64,000 bases of DNA, from assembly GCF_030253575.1 (NCBI RefSeq), contig NC_080561.1:28432564-28496563 (forward strand). Reading direction: 5' to 3'. This DNA is from Rhododendron vialii. Taxonomy: Eukaryota > Streptophyta > Magnoliopsida > Ericales > Ericaceae. Within the stretch, counting starts at the first letter, position 1, and each line of letters starts with the position of its first letter. Under the pieces are notes generated by a model, which worked only from the letters and a program-made list of their open reading frames with translations, made no database searches and was not told the origin of the DNA. Positions 11,949 to 22,986 of the stretch are shown here, in pieces. The translations under genes were made by a program, and so were the position numbers.

Positions 11949-12104
11949 ATTCTAACACCACACTCATTTACACATCTAATCACACACACACGCTCATAAC
12001 AAGGGTGGGGCCCACACACACTGGGTGTGTAGTGTGTGCGGGCTCCACCCTCGTTATGAGTATGGGTGTGTAATTGAATGTGTAAATGAGTGTGGTAGTA
12101 GAAT
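11949..12104. mobile_element. Near-perfect 156-bp foldback MITE
   Basis: Two arms of about 72 bases are inverted copies. CACACTCATTTACACAT on the left pairs with ATGTGTAAATGAGTGTG on the right, and AACAAGGGTGGGGCCC pairs with GGGCTCCACCCTCGTT. The loop is only a few bases. A transcript would form a long hairpin; whether it is a small-RNA precursor is not shown. Confidence 0.75.
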
Positions 12105-12460
12105 GATTGTCACTTTATTGCTACATTGACTATTGAGTCTTGACTATTAAATTTGTACTTTGATATGTTTTGTTGGTAAATTGATAGTACTAGTCTTTTA
12201 GTGAGTCAAAATTGCTGCACAAAAAATCAAAAAATAAATTTTTTTAAAAATTTGATAGCATTTTTGGCTCTGCTAAATTTGTGAAATATGTCACGCAAGC
12301 CTAACGAATGTGCGTTAAACCAATGGTGTGGGCAAGAGATTGTGGCCCAAAAGCAACAAAATCATTTCTCTTATCGGCAAAGGAAAAAGGAGAAACAAAA
12401 TCATTGCAACAACATTACTATTGTACTATTTTGCGACTTTTTGACATCAATTGTTTGATT

Positions 12461-12640
12461 TTTTTTGTAACATAAATTTATTAAAGCAACTATCCCCAGG
12501 AGCGAACGAGCATTCAACAAAAATAAGAGCAACATGCAACCTGCATAGGAACCAACATTACAAGCCTAACCAAAACCAACCAAAGAAATTGAAGAAACAA
12601 TACCCACTACTATCTAGCAAGCCTCACTAGGAAACAAGCG
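12461..12640 (-). mobile_element. LINE-like 3' tail
   Basis: On the minus strand a T/G-rich 3' UTR ends in TTTAATAAATTTATGTTAC followed by an A-run, the look of a plant L1 tail. No coding residue remains. Confidence 0.35.
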
Positions 12641-12660
12641 CAAGAACGAATTAAAGTTAA

Positions 12661-12806
12661 GCCCCGTTCTACTGACTGAAATTTCAAATAAGTACTATTT
12701 GTTTTTTGAATTAAAAGTGATGTATTGTGAGAGATTGACATGTCTCGTACGTAAAGTGGGAAATAAGTACTTGAAACATATATAAGAACATTAGCGGAAT
12801 GAGGGG
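12661..12806. mobile_element. Tourist-like MITE, copy 2
   Basis: The ends are GCCCCGTTCTACTG and, in complement, CCCCTCATTCCGC. They are flanked by TTAA at 12657-12660 and 12807-12810. The interior (TTTTTGAATTAAAAGTGATG, GACATGTCTCGTA) matches the copy at 13315-13435. Confidence 0.7.
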
Positions 12807-12882
12807 TTAACTAACTAAAGCAATAGAGAAAGATCAGGAACCATGCATAGAACATTTTGTGAAAGATCTTCCAGTACTATAA

Positions 12883-13086
12883 ATGTGTATGAGCCTCATC
12901 GATCTGTACGTTTTCTTCATGTTCAAAGATCTAGAAGAGATGATTTCTATTACGGAGTTAACTCATGCAATTGTTACGTTGGAAAATATCCCAGAATATT
13001 TTAATTCACTCCTTATGCAAATAGAAAATGGGCTAAATATTGTTAACCAGCATAAACAACAAGCAAGTTTAGTAGCCGAAAAATGA
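12883..13086 (+). pseudogene. Unidentified 67-codon open frame between two MITEs
   Basis: The frame has more balanced amino-acid usage than the surrounding spacer (for example ITELTHAIVTLENIPEYF) and ends in TGA. No family is recognised. It could be an exon or retroelement gag remnant, or chance. Confidence 0.2.
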
Positions 13087-13314
13087 ATAACAACTAACAA
13101 GCAAACCATTAGATCTGGTTTCAGGGAGACTGGACCACATGTGATAATATTCTCCGATCAAGAGATTTGGTTATATGCCAAAACGGAGGAGGGCTAGGGT
13201 GGCGGCCTATGGTGGTGTTTAATCGAGAATAAGGGTATTTTAGGGGTAGAAAAACTTGATAAATGTGAGTAAGAAAACATGCAATGAAAAGAATTACCAC
13301 AAAGAACAAAATAA

Positions 13315-13435
13315 GGCTACAACCATACTTATTTTTTGAATTAAAGGTGATGTATTTTGAGAGAATGACATGTCTCGTAAATTAGCGAAAAATAAGTATA
13401 CTTAAAAAATAATAACCTTAGCAGAGCGTGGGGCC
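13315..13435. mobile_element. Tourist-like MITE, copy 3 (TSD TAA)
   Basis: The element ends GGGGCC and is flanked by TAA at 13312-13314 and 13436-13438. The interior shares TTTTTTGAATTAAAGGTGAT and GACATGTCTCGTAA with copy 2. Confidence 0.65.
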
Positions 13436-14046
13436 TAACAAAAACTAGAAACATATTGCTTACCAGCTGTCGAGTTTTTCAGAGACACATCATGTATAAT
13501 TATATTTGTAATTCATTAATTAGGCATGTGTTTTTTTTTGAAAAAAATATTTGCAACTGAGATAGCTAGGAAACTTACATACGAGGGTTTGTTTCTTGTA
13601 TTAAGGCACTTCCTCAACTAGTGGGGCTGGGCTTGATTATGCAAAAAGCATTTAATAATTTGTACTACTAATTTAATTATGGTGTAACACCTAGTGGTAG
13701 GTACAACTAATTTGGAATATAGAAATCAATGGCAACTAGTACTACTTTTGACAAGTATTTGCACTAAATTATGTACTTAATAGCAATGGCTTCAAATTAC
13801 ACAGATGTATTTTAATGCATATATTATCAGCCCAGATTTTAGGGGGGCCAACTTCATGTTTATCGTGCATTGATGGCAGTGGGCAGCTCTCTCTCCCTTT
13901 GCTATGCATTGCCCCAAATGCTAATGTTTAGTTAGACACACAAAAAACGACCTCCAACGAAAGTTCTATTCAAATTACATCTTTGGTTAAGGATCAGTGC
14001 CGATCATGACATTTTGGGGGTTTAAAGGCGAACTTATGGGCCCTCT

Positions 14047-14280
14047 AGTGGGTACAAACACTAAGTAGGTTAGGATCGTAAAGAGAACACAACACAGGAT
14101 TATAAGTAACTGGAATATTATTACTCGGACTAGCCTGGATTTCATTACGGGGAGAGTCCCCCTCTTTTATAGGAGTAAAAGGGACCTCTGGTTACATCAT
14201 GAAGCCTTCCGCTTACATCATAGTACAGTGCAACCATTATTATAGGTTACTATTACGTAGGACTATTTCTACAACTTCTG
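14047..14280 (-). promoter_or_regulatory. 35S-like promoter module, copy B (inverted)
   Basis: This is the reverse complement of 835-1065, including both as-1-like boxes and the TATA box. The few differences are an extra AG in the purine run after TATA and a few substitutions, so the copies are roughly 98% identical by eye. Beyond GTACCCACT it continues AGAGGGCCCATAAG, unlike copy A, and no ORF lies upstream of the module. It is a fragment of the same element family. Confidence 0.6.
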
Positions 14281-14796
14281 TATTTCGCGAGCACAATGAG
14301 AAAAAGATAGTACTACTGTGTATGTTAAAACAATGATTTTTTTTGAAACGGCAAAAAAATTACTCAATTCATCCTAATTTAATTGTTTTTTTTTTAGAAT
14401 TCGTGTCACTTTTCAATTTAATTGTATCTTGTAATTTATAATGTTTTATGTGATTTTAAAATATTGTATTATAAAATAAATCGAGATCTATCTAACAAGA
14501 TCCGTATTGGATATAAAATTCATTACAAATTTAAAGATATAACTAATTTTTTTTATCCAATTAGAATAGAATTGAGACAAGTAAATTAAGACAGACAGAG
14601 TATTAGGAAACTTAATATGGTACATCAGGTGGGGGAAAGTGAATCCAACTAAAAGTTGGACAGTGAATCGATGCTAAAAAACGGGTCAAGCCCAAAACAC
14701 CTGAGGATAAAGCCCAAATACACCTTATGGGCCTCACAATGCCCAGATTAAAACAACTAAAGCTCAAACATCTTAAAAGGCCTAAAAGCCTAGATA

Positions 14797-14905
14797 TTAC
14801 TCCCACCGTTCTAAATTGAAAGTCCATTATTCCATTTTAGATTGTTCCAAAATGATAATCCTTTTCCAAAAATGGAAAAAAAAAATTGATAATTTTCCAA
14901 AAGTG
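14797..14905. mobile_element. Stowaway/mariner-type MITE end
   Basis: TACTCCCACCGTTCTAAATT resembles the common plant mariner-MITE terminus (CTCCCTCCGTyyC). Only one end is recognisable. Confidence 0.35.
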
Positions 14906-15104
14906 CCCCTCACAAATGAATATAAGTGTTATAAAATAAATAAAATATAGGGGTGATGATAGAAATGACAGACATCGTAAGTCAAACCCAAATGAGCAGG
15001 CCCATAGAAAACATAGGCCATGCCAAAACAACCCAATCCAAACCCTAGCAGCCCTTCAAATTTCAAAAACAGTGATTACTAGTAGTCAACTAGATAAACT
15101 TCAA

Positions 15105-15580
15105 AAACAATTGTTGTGTTTGGTAAGCATTTTATTTAGTTTTTCAATCATTATTCTTTTTTTTTTAAAATCATTATCCTATTTCTTCAATTATTACTTT
15201 TTCATCTCTCTAGCTCTATTTCTCTTCAATCATCACCCCTCTCTTCAATCATTACCTTATACTCCCTCTGTCCCTAAATGTTTGGCACTTTCATGCTTTT
15301 TATTGTCCCATATTATTTGTCCATTTTGAAAAGTCAAAAGCAAAATATGGTAAATTTCCTATGTTACCCTTTTCTTTTGGACACCAAATTTCAAATTCAA
15401 ATTTTCAAGTACTATTCAAAGTACCCTAGAAGGATAAGATTGGACACTTGATTTTTGCACAATACAATAATATTTATTCTTTAAAAGTTAGAACTCCCAA
15501 AAGTGCCAAACATTTAGGGACGGAGGGCTTATCTCTCTCCACCCACTACCAAAACTAAACTAAACTAAAATGTCAATCAA
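15105..15580 (+). repeat. Dispersed repeat interrupted by a MITE
   Basis: The words GTTTGGTAAGCATTTT, TTATTACTTTTTCATCTCTC, TTCAATCATTACCTTA and then CCACTACCAAAACTAAAC run in the same order, inverted and uninterrupted, at about 10300-10440. The interruption here is exactly the MITE at 15262-15527. Confidence 0.65.
15262..15527. mobile_element. Stowaway-like MITE, about 266 bp
   Basis: The ends are CTCCCTCTGTCCCTAAATG and, in complement, CCCTCCGTCCCTAAATG, extending inward through TTTGGCACTTT on both sides. The uninterrupted repeat copy near 10.35 kb shows the empty site. The flanks fit a short T/A target duplication (TTA both sides if TA is counted inside the element). Confidence 0.8.
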
Positions 15581-15589
15581 ACAAGCCAT

Positions 15590-15747
15590 TTTTTTTTGAT
15601 CGGGGGGTAGTAGGGGTGTTAGTGTTAACACAGGAGTTGAGAGGCTATCCATAGCCCTAGCCCTCAAAGGACCTATCCCTGTAGGGCTTAAACCCAAGAC
15701 CTTCCACAAAGGGAAGACAGAGAGACTTACTAACTGCACCAAGCAGT
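15590..15747 (-). mobile_element. SINE-like element, family 2
   Basis: On the minus strand the head reads GCAGTTAGTAAGTC (A-box-like) and GGTCTTGGGTTTAAGCC (B-box-like), and the element ends in a run of A seen as T at 15589-15597. The body differs from SINE family 1. No clear target duplication. Confidence 0.45.
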
Positions 15748-15779
15748 AGTTGTCAACTTCAAAAACAATGATTATGATT

Positions 15780-16230
15780 AATTATGTTTTATGTTTTTTC
15801 AGGCAAGTTGTTTGGCGTAGGATTCAGTTCCGGTTGTTCTTCGTTGAGTTATTTCGGGTTTTGCTTACGGCCATTTTCTTCACGAATGTGATTTGTAGTT
15901 GGATGCACTTGTTGTAGTTCTTGTATTTGTTTCTGCTATGTTCTTGGTTTGCCGCACACACACTTTCCACACTGTGTTCTGTTCTTTAGATATTTTGTTG
16001 GTCTTCGCTCGTCATTGGCATCCCTGGGCCTTTTGTTGGCCTGGCCTATATCTTCAAGCGATAGCATAATTTTTGTGTATCTTGTATTTTACGAATCAGT
16101 ACTCTGTGTTCTTTTCCTTTGACTTTTATTGGTTTTCACTCGTTGCTGGCGCTTTTTATCTTATGATGATAACATAGTTGTATTTTTCTTACTATCAATG
16201 AACTCATTGATCTTCGAAAAAAACATACAA
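15780..16230 (+). mobile_element. L1-type LINE 3' UTR remnant
   Basis: T/G-rich, non-coding sequence ends in ATCAATGAACTCATTGATCT and then an A-run at 16219-16225, the characteristic end of plant L1 3' UTRs. Repeated words (TTGGTCTTCGCTCGTC, TTGGTTTTCACTCGTT) indicate internal duplication. Confidence 0.5.
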
Positions 16231-16266
16231 ACAGAACTAAACATCTCTTTGGATATATAAAAAAAA

Positions 16267-16563
16267 GGAAAGACTACAACACATACACACCTTATTTGGG
16301 TATGTATCATATGTACCCTAAAAAATGTTATGAATTATAGAGAAAATATTACGAATCGTATTGCTAAAAAGTTACAAATCGTATAAAGGTTATGAGATAC
16401 ACCAAAATGTTATGAATCATAATGAAAATGTTACGAATCGTACTGCTGAAAAATTATAAATTCTAGAACAAAAGTTATGAAACACGCTAATATGTTATGA
16501 ATGAACAATAAAAAAAGATGCATTTGATACACCCCTTTAAAGGGTGTGTATTGTAGACTTTCC
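16267..16563. mobile_element. MULE-type MITE with 10-bp TSD
   Basis: Inverted ends read GGAAAGACTACAACACATAC and, in complement, GGAAAGTCTACAATACACAC. The exact direct repeat ATAAAAAAAA lies at 16257-16266 and 16564-16573, within the Mutator range although low in complexity. The interior has two imperfect tandem copies of a unit of about 85 bases with ATGTTATGAAT and TTACGAATCGTA. Confidence 0.7.
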
Positions 16564-16618
16564 ATAAAAAAAATGTATAAATTCTATCCAACTTAGGGGG
16601 AAATCATAAAAGCTCAAG

Positions 16619-16862
16619 CTGCGTTCTTTTGAACTTAACTTAAATATGAGAATTTTGTCCTTATTTGAATTTTTTTTGCATTTGTTAGTTTTGCGCCAAA
16701 TTTTTGTGGGTTATTGATTCGTCACGATGACGAGACGAATCGGAAAAGTAAAAAAATTTCAAAATACTTGGGTATAAGTAAAAAAAAAATTACTTTTCTG
16801 ATTCGTCTCATCAAGACGAATCAATAACCGACAAAAATTTAGCGCAAAACTAACAAATGCGA
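16619..16862. repeat. Dispersed TTGATTCGTCTCGACGA family, full-length foldback copy
   Basis: This is the most complete copy. The left half carries CATTTGTTAGTTTTGCGC and TTATTGATTCGTC; the right half carries GACGAATCAATAACC and GCGCAAAACTAACAAATG in inverse order. The element is therefore a single large hairpin of about 240 bases. Confidence 0.65.
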
Positions 16863-16985
16863 GCTTGGTATTTGTTGATACTCCAATATCTTATCAGATA
16901 GTACAGTAGCTATGGTAAAAGGGACATTCTCTTGTCCTCTGTCCATTCCTGTTTAATAGGTTGTTTGGTTAATACTGAAGTCTTT

Positions 16986-17212
16986 TTTTTTCATAATTTA
17001 AGTGTCTGGGTCAGTTTTTGTGCATCTCGATTAATCCTGGGAACTCAATTTTACTGTCCACTTACGGAGAGCCCAATTAAAACTGAATCAAAACTCCATA
17101 TGGACTAGCCCAAAAGAAATTGATAGCATCTTAAAATTTCAAACCTAAATCTTAAAAGGAAGCTAACCTCTAAAGTCTCAGGTTTAAATCACAAGATGAC
17201 CCTTTCGGATTT
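16986..17212 (-). mobile_element. tRNA-derived SINE, family 1 copy B
   Basis: It has the same body as copy A (TTGGGCTCTCCGTAAGTGG and GCTATCAATTTCTTTTGGG on the minus strand). A 17-base target duplication, TTAATACTGAAGTCTTT, flanks it at 16969-16985 and 17213-17229. The T-run at 16985-16991 on the plus strand is the 3' tail. The long exact duplication implies a fairly young insertion. Confidence 0.85.
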
Positions 17213-17994
17213 TTAATACTGAAGTCTTTATTTGCCTTTTGATTCTTGTCATTCACTTTTAATTTTGCCTCTCGGTAAAGAAAACCCAAATACTAATAAC
17301 CAACAAAAATTCAACGTAACAATTAAAAAGACGAGGAGCCGTTAATCGGAAATTCTCTCATATAGTGTTCGAATTGATTAAATCCATCTATCACAAATAT
17401 TCGACCAAAACAAGTGGCTCAAAAGAATCATAATTTTGCACCAAAAAAAAAAGAATCATAATTTGTACGAAGAGCAGATCAAATGGGTACAAGTACAGTA
17501 GGTGGTTGTGCTCATTAAATGGGCGTCATCTCGAATCTGAAAACGCAATCCAAACATTTCACTTTATAGATATCGAGAAGTAACTTTTAGTAACTCCCCT
17601 AATGTATGTTTGGCCAAAAAAAAAAAAAAGATATCTACAAGGAGAGAAGCCTTGGGAAAAAACAAGTTGATTCGAAATAGATAAACGGAGGGAGAGAATT
17701 GCATTTATCTTGAATATAACAAGTAGGATTTTGATAACACGCTTCCAAAAACAGAGCTCAATAACTGAGTTAACGTTGTTCGATCGACTAGACCTTTTAG
17801 TAAGCTACAGTAGTATATTGTATGTGCCGAGCTTTACAAAGTAAACGAGAACCGTTCACATTTTCAAGCTTGAGACCATTTATTGGGAACACGTACAGCA
17901 GGCCCACGGTCTACCATGAAACCAACCAACCAAGGCGACAACTCCAATGAACTAGGACAAACAAGAAGGCTAGCAGAACAAATTCAAGTATCCC

Positions 17995-18010
17995 CCATAT
18001 AAAAGCAAAG
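17995..18010 (+). promoter_or_regulatory. TATA box of the small membrane-protein gene
   Basis: CCATATAAAAGC lies about 95 bases upstream of the ATG at 18098 and is followed by a pyrimidine-rich leader. Confidence 0.5.
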
Positions 18011-18097
18011 AATACCCTTTTCCTTTTCCCTTTCCCATTCCCATTATGTTCTTCAGTTCTTATAAACCTCCTAATAAATTCAAGTGCACAAACTCGC

Positions 18098-18433
18098 ATG
18101 GACCGCAACAGCATTGCTTTCGCGCTCATCGGCTTCTCCGCGTTGTTCTTTCTCTGCTTGCCAAATTTGAAGAAATGGCAATCCAAGAAAATCAGGAGGG
18201 AGAAGCTGGGGATGATAACAGAGGCATTGGAAAAAGCCGAAGAGAGAGTGAAGAGGCACGAAGAAAGGCATGATCGGATACTTGGCCAAATATGCTCCCA
18301 CTACCTCTTGAACCGGGACCTCGAGGAGGCGCTGACCGCAGCCCGAGCCGCGTTGAATGAAGCTTCGGAGTTCGCTGCTGGGCTCAGAAGTTTGCAAATG
18401 AAGCTCATTAGCTCTTGTCCATCTGGGAGTTGA
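18098..18433 (+). CDS. Small single-pass membrane protein with coiled coil
   Basis: An intronless 111-residue protein. Residues about 6-23 form one hydrophobic segment (IAFALIGFSALFFLCLP), followed by a Lys/Arg-rich stretch (KKWQSKKIRREK). Residues about 37-100 are heptad-like, charged and probably helical or coiled-coil. The basic residues directly after the segment suggest the C-terminal part faces the cytosol or stroma. I recognise the type as a plant-conserved uncharacterised small protein, but no function is known to me. A TATA box and a CT-rich leader precede it, and coding periodicity and composition are clearly better than in the spacers. No SINE or MITE overlaps it. Confidence 0.75.
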   Translation: MDRNSIAFALIGFSALFFLCLPNLKKWQSKKIRREKLGMITEALEKAEERVKRHEERHDRILGQICSHYLLNRDLEEALTAARAALNEASEFAAGLRSLQMKLISSCPSGS

Positions 18434-18634
18434 TGTTTGATGAGCATGTAATCAGTTGTTTGCACGGAAAACACTGGCAGGCTAGAGAACAACTATACCT
18501 TTGGTACCGTTTTTGGATTTGTGACACTATTTATTCGTTTTTAGATAACATACAATTCTTTTGATGATGAAATCTAGTTTTTGGAACACTTGTGCTATAT
18601 TATGACTTATCAGTTTTAATTTTCGAAAACACCA

Positions 18635-18703
18635 GGCCCTGTTCGGTTTGGGTTTTGAGGGAGGTTTCCCTGGGGTTTTGAGACCCCAAAACGAACAAGG
18701 TCC
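18635..18703. repeat. Short foldback, about 70 bp
   Basis: GGCCCTGTTCGGTTTGGG on the left pairs with the complement of CCCCAAAACGAACAAGGTCC. This resembles a reduced MITE. The rest of 18434-19770 shows no gene. Confidence 0.45.
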
Positions 18704-19770
18704 AGAAGTTTTGAGAACTTGATCGCTATCAGTTTCCGGAAACACCAGAAACTTGTTTACGAAGTTTTGAAAACTGTATTGCTCGGAAATGGTAACAGTA
18801 TGCGTTAACTGCACACAAACGGTTTTGTCAAATTTGAGTGGGTAAAATATATTGGAAACGCGCTATTTAAATTGAAAAGTGGAAACGTCGTTTGGATAAA
18901 ATAAAAATAAAAAAAAGAACCGTCGTTACAAATGGGTTTGGGCATGGTGATGATCTCGTCCCATTGTGGCGTGAAGTTGCAAGGTTCGGTACACGTTAAC
19001 ATCTCTGTATGTGGGGATCATGCTGCGAGGAGCAATGAAACAGCAATTTGCAGGTTGATCATTTTGATAAAGAATGAATGTGAGACTTTTTTGGACCATA
19101 CAATATCAGCAGGTTAAATGCTTAGCGTCCAATGCATGTGTTGTGCATATATGGTTCGCGTTCATCGAACAAATCCAGACACATCTATATTCGGAGGGAT
19201 ATGTTCGGAGCACTATCATCAAATAAGAATTACCAAAATAAAAATGTCTTTCATCATCATGATCGGTACTTTTGACCGACATTCTACATCTTGCATAACC
19301 TGAACGTTGCTTAAAGTGAAATCCAGAACAGAAAGAATAAGTCTACCTTCATCGACCAACCCACAAGGCTGGTTGCATCGTATTTAGCCTTGCAGTATGC
19401 AATTCAGTAAACTCCGCTAATGTCTTCTTGAATTGCCTCTGTTTAAAAAGAATACCACCATTTCCCACACAGCAACAACTTAAGTACAGAGAGTCCTGAA
19501 GGAAATTTTACTGTTTGAAGCCTTTAGAAAACGTAAAATCAGGTTCTGTGATCCACACACCTCTGCTTAAAAGCAGCATTTTACATAATTCAATTGTCCC
19601 AATTTGATCCTCAAGTTTCATTTAAGCTGTAATGATAACCTTCCATCAAGTACCGATAGGAAAAACATACTAGTACTAGAAGGAAATGGTCACGTGACAG
19701 AACACCAAGAAAGTAGGGTTGTTGCATCAACTAGCTCAAAACTACTCCTATTCAAAGGTTGTTAGGTCAC

Positions 19771-20112
19771 GATGATTTTGCAAGGGCACGACGCATGAGA
19801 GAGAAAGTCATGCATGAAATATAAAAGTGAAGGCAAGGAACTGCACAACTGCTATTGTCTAGAGCTATATTCATTATACAAAGGTACTTGTCATCTCTAT
19901 ACAACCAACCACAATTTAATGTGAACTCGCGAGCTGTTCAGTTCGTTTACAGCCCCAGTCAAGATGATTTTGCAAGGGCAAGATGCATGGGAGAAAAAGT
20001 TGTGCATGAAATATAAAAGTGAAGGCAAGGAACTGCACAACTGCTATTGTCTAAGATATACATTATACAAAGGTACTTGTCATCTATATATACAACCAAA
20101 TTAAATGTGAAC
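19771..20112. repeat. Tandem duplication downstream of ATG18a, 192-bp offset
   Basis: GATGATTTTGCAAGGGCA starts copies at 19771 and 19963. They share TGCATGAAATATAAAAGTG and AGGAACTGCACAACTGC and end AATGTGAACTC. It lies within 520 bases past the ATG18a stop codon and may fall in its 3' UTR. Confidence 0.8.
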
Positions 20113-20281
20113 TCTTTTCTCTCATTTCCATCTACTTGTACATATTTACAACTTATTCCATCTCATCATAAATATCGAAACAATACAGCATCACCACAAT
20201 AAAAAATAAAATAAAATAAGCATAAAAACAGAGAATAGAAGAGAAGTCTATAGAAGAGAAAAGACTTCGACCTTGCTTTTT

Positions 20282-22948
20282 TTAGAATGTTTCTTCAGGC
20301 TTCAAGAAATTATGATGTTCTAGCTGAGTCATCTCCCCTCCAGACACTGGGTTGAATTGACAACGATAGAAGCTGCATCAATAACCTCATTACTGTTAAT
20401 AAGTTGGTTGAATTTGTTTAACAATCATATAATCTGTGCGTTTGTGTTTGCATGTGTGTGTGTAGTGTGTGAGAGAGTGAGAAATGATAGAAATATTGAA
20501 ATTCAGGTCTGTCGGATTCAGAAACTTCCTAATCATGGGAGCCTAGATCACGTCCAACCACAATCACCAACATGAAATCACATCATGATCAAATCTATGA
20601 CCAGCTACACTACCTTGAACAAAATTGCTGAAATAAATCCAGAAAATGGGCTACAAAGCCTAACATCAAAGGAAGTGCAGAACTAGAATGCATTTCGATC
20701 AAATGACCTTCTAATCTGACACAGGATGTCTTTGTTATGTTAGCACTTGCATAATAAAAGAGAACTTGAGAGCTAAAAAAACAACTCCTGCGTAAAAGCC
20801 TAGAACATTGTCAAGACTCCTGGCTCACAGTTATTACTTCAACATATTCTCATTCTCATTGATTTTCACAAAGATTGGCTAAAGCTTCTTGTGTCCGATA
20901 TTAAGTTATTTAACAAATTGATTTTGGGTATTTCAATCCATCAGATTGTGTCCAAATTGATGTTTGTATCAAAGCATACACGGATCACCCTAATCCAGTT
21001 CAATCATAAGGAGTTTTGTGTAAAAAATTCTGCACATGGGAAACTTTATTCCCCGTGTGCAGAATAAGCTTAAGATATGCCTCAGCTGAGATAAAAAATT
21101 GTATAGTGGAATTTGAGTTGATTAATTCTGTTTCACTAATTGCTTTCTTCATTTATTTTGGTCCTTTACCTCCCATCCATGCCGAGTATCACTACGGTGT
21201 CCTTTTCGTGGCCAAAGGCGACAATGTATTGAGAACCTTCCTGCAAGCGGAATTGAGCCACTGACCACTCTGAGCTGAAATATTTTGGCAGCACACCTGC
21301 AAAATTAGAGCACATAAAGAATAATCCAAAACTTCCAATAAATATCACCAGAGCATAATCTGCAGTGTTTAGCGTGTTAATTAACTGATGAATTTGAACA
21401 TATCAATGATCTCAATTACTATAGAACATTCTCTTCTTTTTATAGCATATATATACAATCTATGCCACGTTTCTGCCTATCATACTGTACTGTATATACA
21501 TCAATATCTCCAGATAGGGAAGTAGTCCAAAAATGCTAGACAGATATATTGCAGCTAGGAACTAGTAAGGAATATACAACCAAGGACACGATAAAGAAAT
21601 ACCATCGCTCAAAAGAAGTAAACATAAGCATCATCAATAAAACTTTTAATCAAGTAACACGAAAACGAAACACTCTTAAAATACTTCTTCAGGAAGGCTA
21701 TGCCAATAACAAACATTGAGCACTCAATGTGTATGAATCATAGTTAACTTGAGAATAAATCGAGAATTGAAAGGGCCCTCTTCCGTGCCGCGAATCAAAT
21801 CGTATCAAACTATCAATCTGTCATGAATTCTGAAGTACAGGGAAAGATATATTTATGCATTTGGTTAAAAAATACCCAGTATAATTGAAATTTTAGGCTT
21901 AAATCAATAAAAAGAAAAGAAAAGAAAAGAAAAGAAAAAAAAGAAGCAGCTTGTTTTAAGTGATGAATTGACAATCATGTAGTCTCATAGGTAAGATGCT
22001 TCTGTTGCTACTTGCAAGAGAGTGGATTCGTAATCTTATTTATCCCACTTTCTGTGAAAAGAATTCGAAGTTCAAACCCACCTTTAGAAGGTCCTTAGGT
22101 ATGTCTATTGTCTTTGCTTTTCCATTTTAGTCTCCCAATAAATTTCCCTTCTCTGTTTACCTATAAAACTCTACGAGAGAAAATACATTTTTAAGAGCAA
22201 AAACATCTTAACTCAAACAGATATGTTGTTACTATGCCAGTATTTTGGAGCTAAAGGTGCATGAAGGCACTGGAATACCTACAGCTTACATCAATCACAC
22301 AAGTTCATAACAAAGGAACGGGTCTCCATAAAGAAAGGGCATATGCATGACCAAAAAGTAGTCAGATCTTTTTTTGATAAGTAATTTAATAACAAAAAGG
22401 CATAAAGGAAATGCCGCCCGTATACAAGTAGGGATGACATTCGGGGTGTTCGGGGCGGATATGGGGATTTCCGTCCCCGATCCCCGAAACCGATACGCTA
22501 CCCATATCCGCCCCGATAACCGAACAGGGAGGGGGGAATTGAACCATAACCAAACCATTCGGTTTTCGGGTAATCCCCAAACCGAATGGGTAACCGAACC
22601 AAATCAACAAAGCAGAAAAAAAACCAACATTTCAACAAAATTTCAATTACAGATTCAGCACACACACACACAGAAATTAACTAGAGACGATGAGTCAACT
22701 GGACCCGAAAAAGTGTAACGGCGGACTGCACAATAGCCTGCAAAAACCGAGTTACAGAGTCGATGAGAGACGAGATCGAGAGAAAGAGAGAGATTTTCTA
22801 CCTTCAATCGTACAGGCTATGGAGTTATGCTTCTACCGATCGTACGAGCTATGGAGTTATGCTTCTTCTACCTTCGATCCAAATGGAGAGAGAGAAAGAA
22901 ACCTCGGATCGGAAATCGGACGAAGAGAGAGAGAGAGCGCTCGAGCTC

Positions 22949-22986
<38 letters not shown>

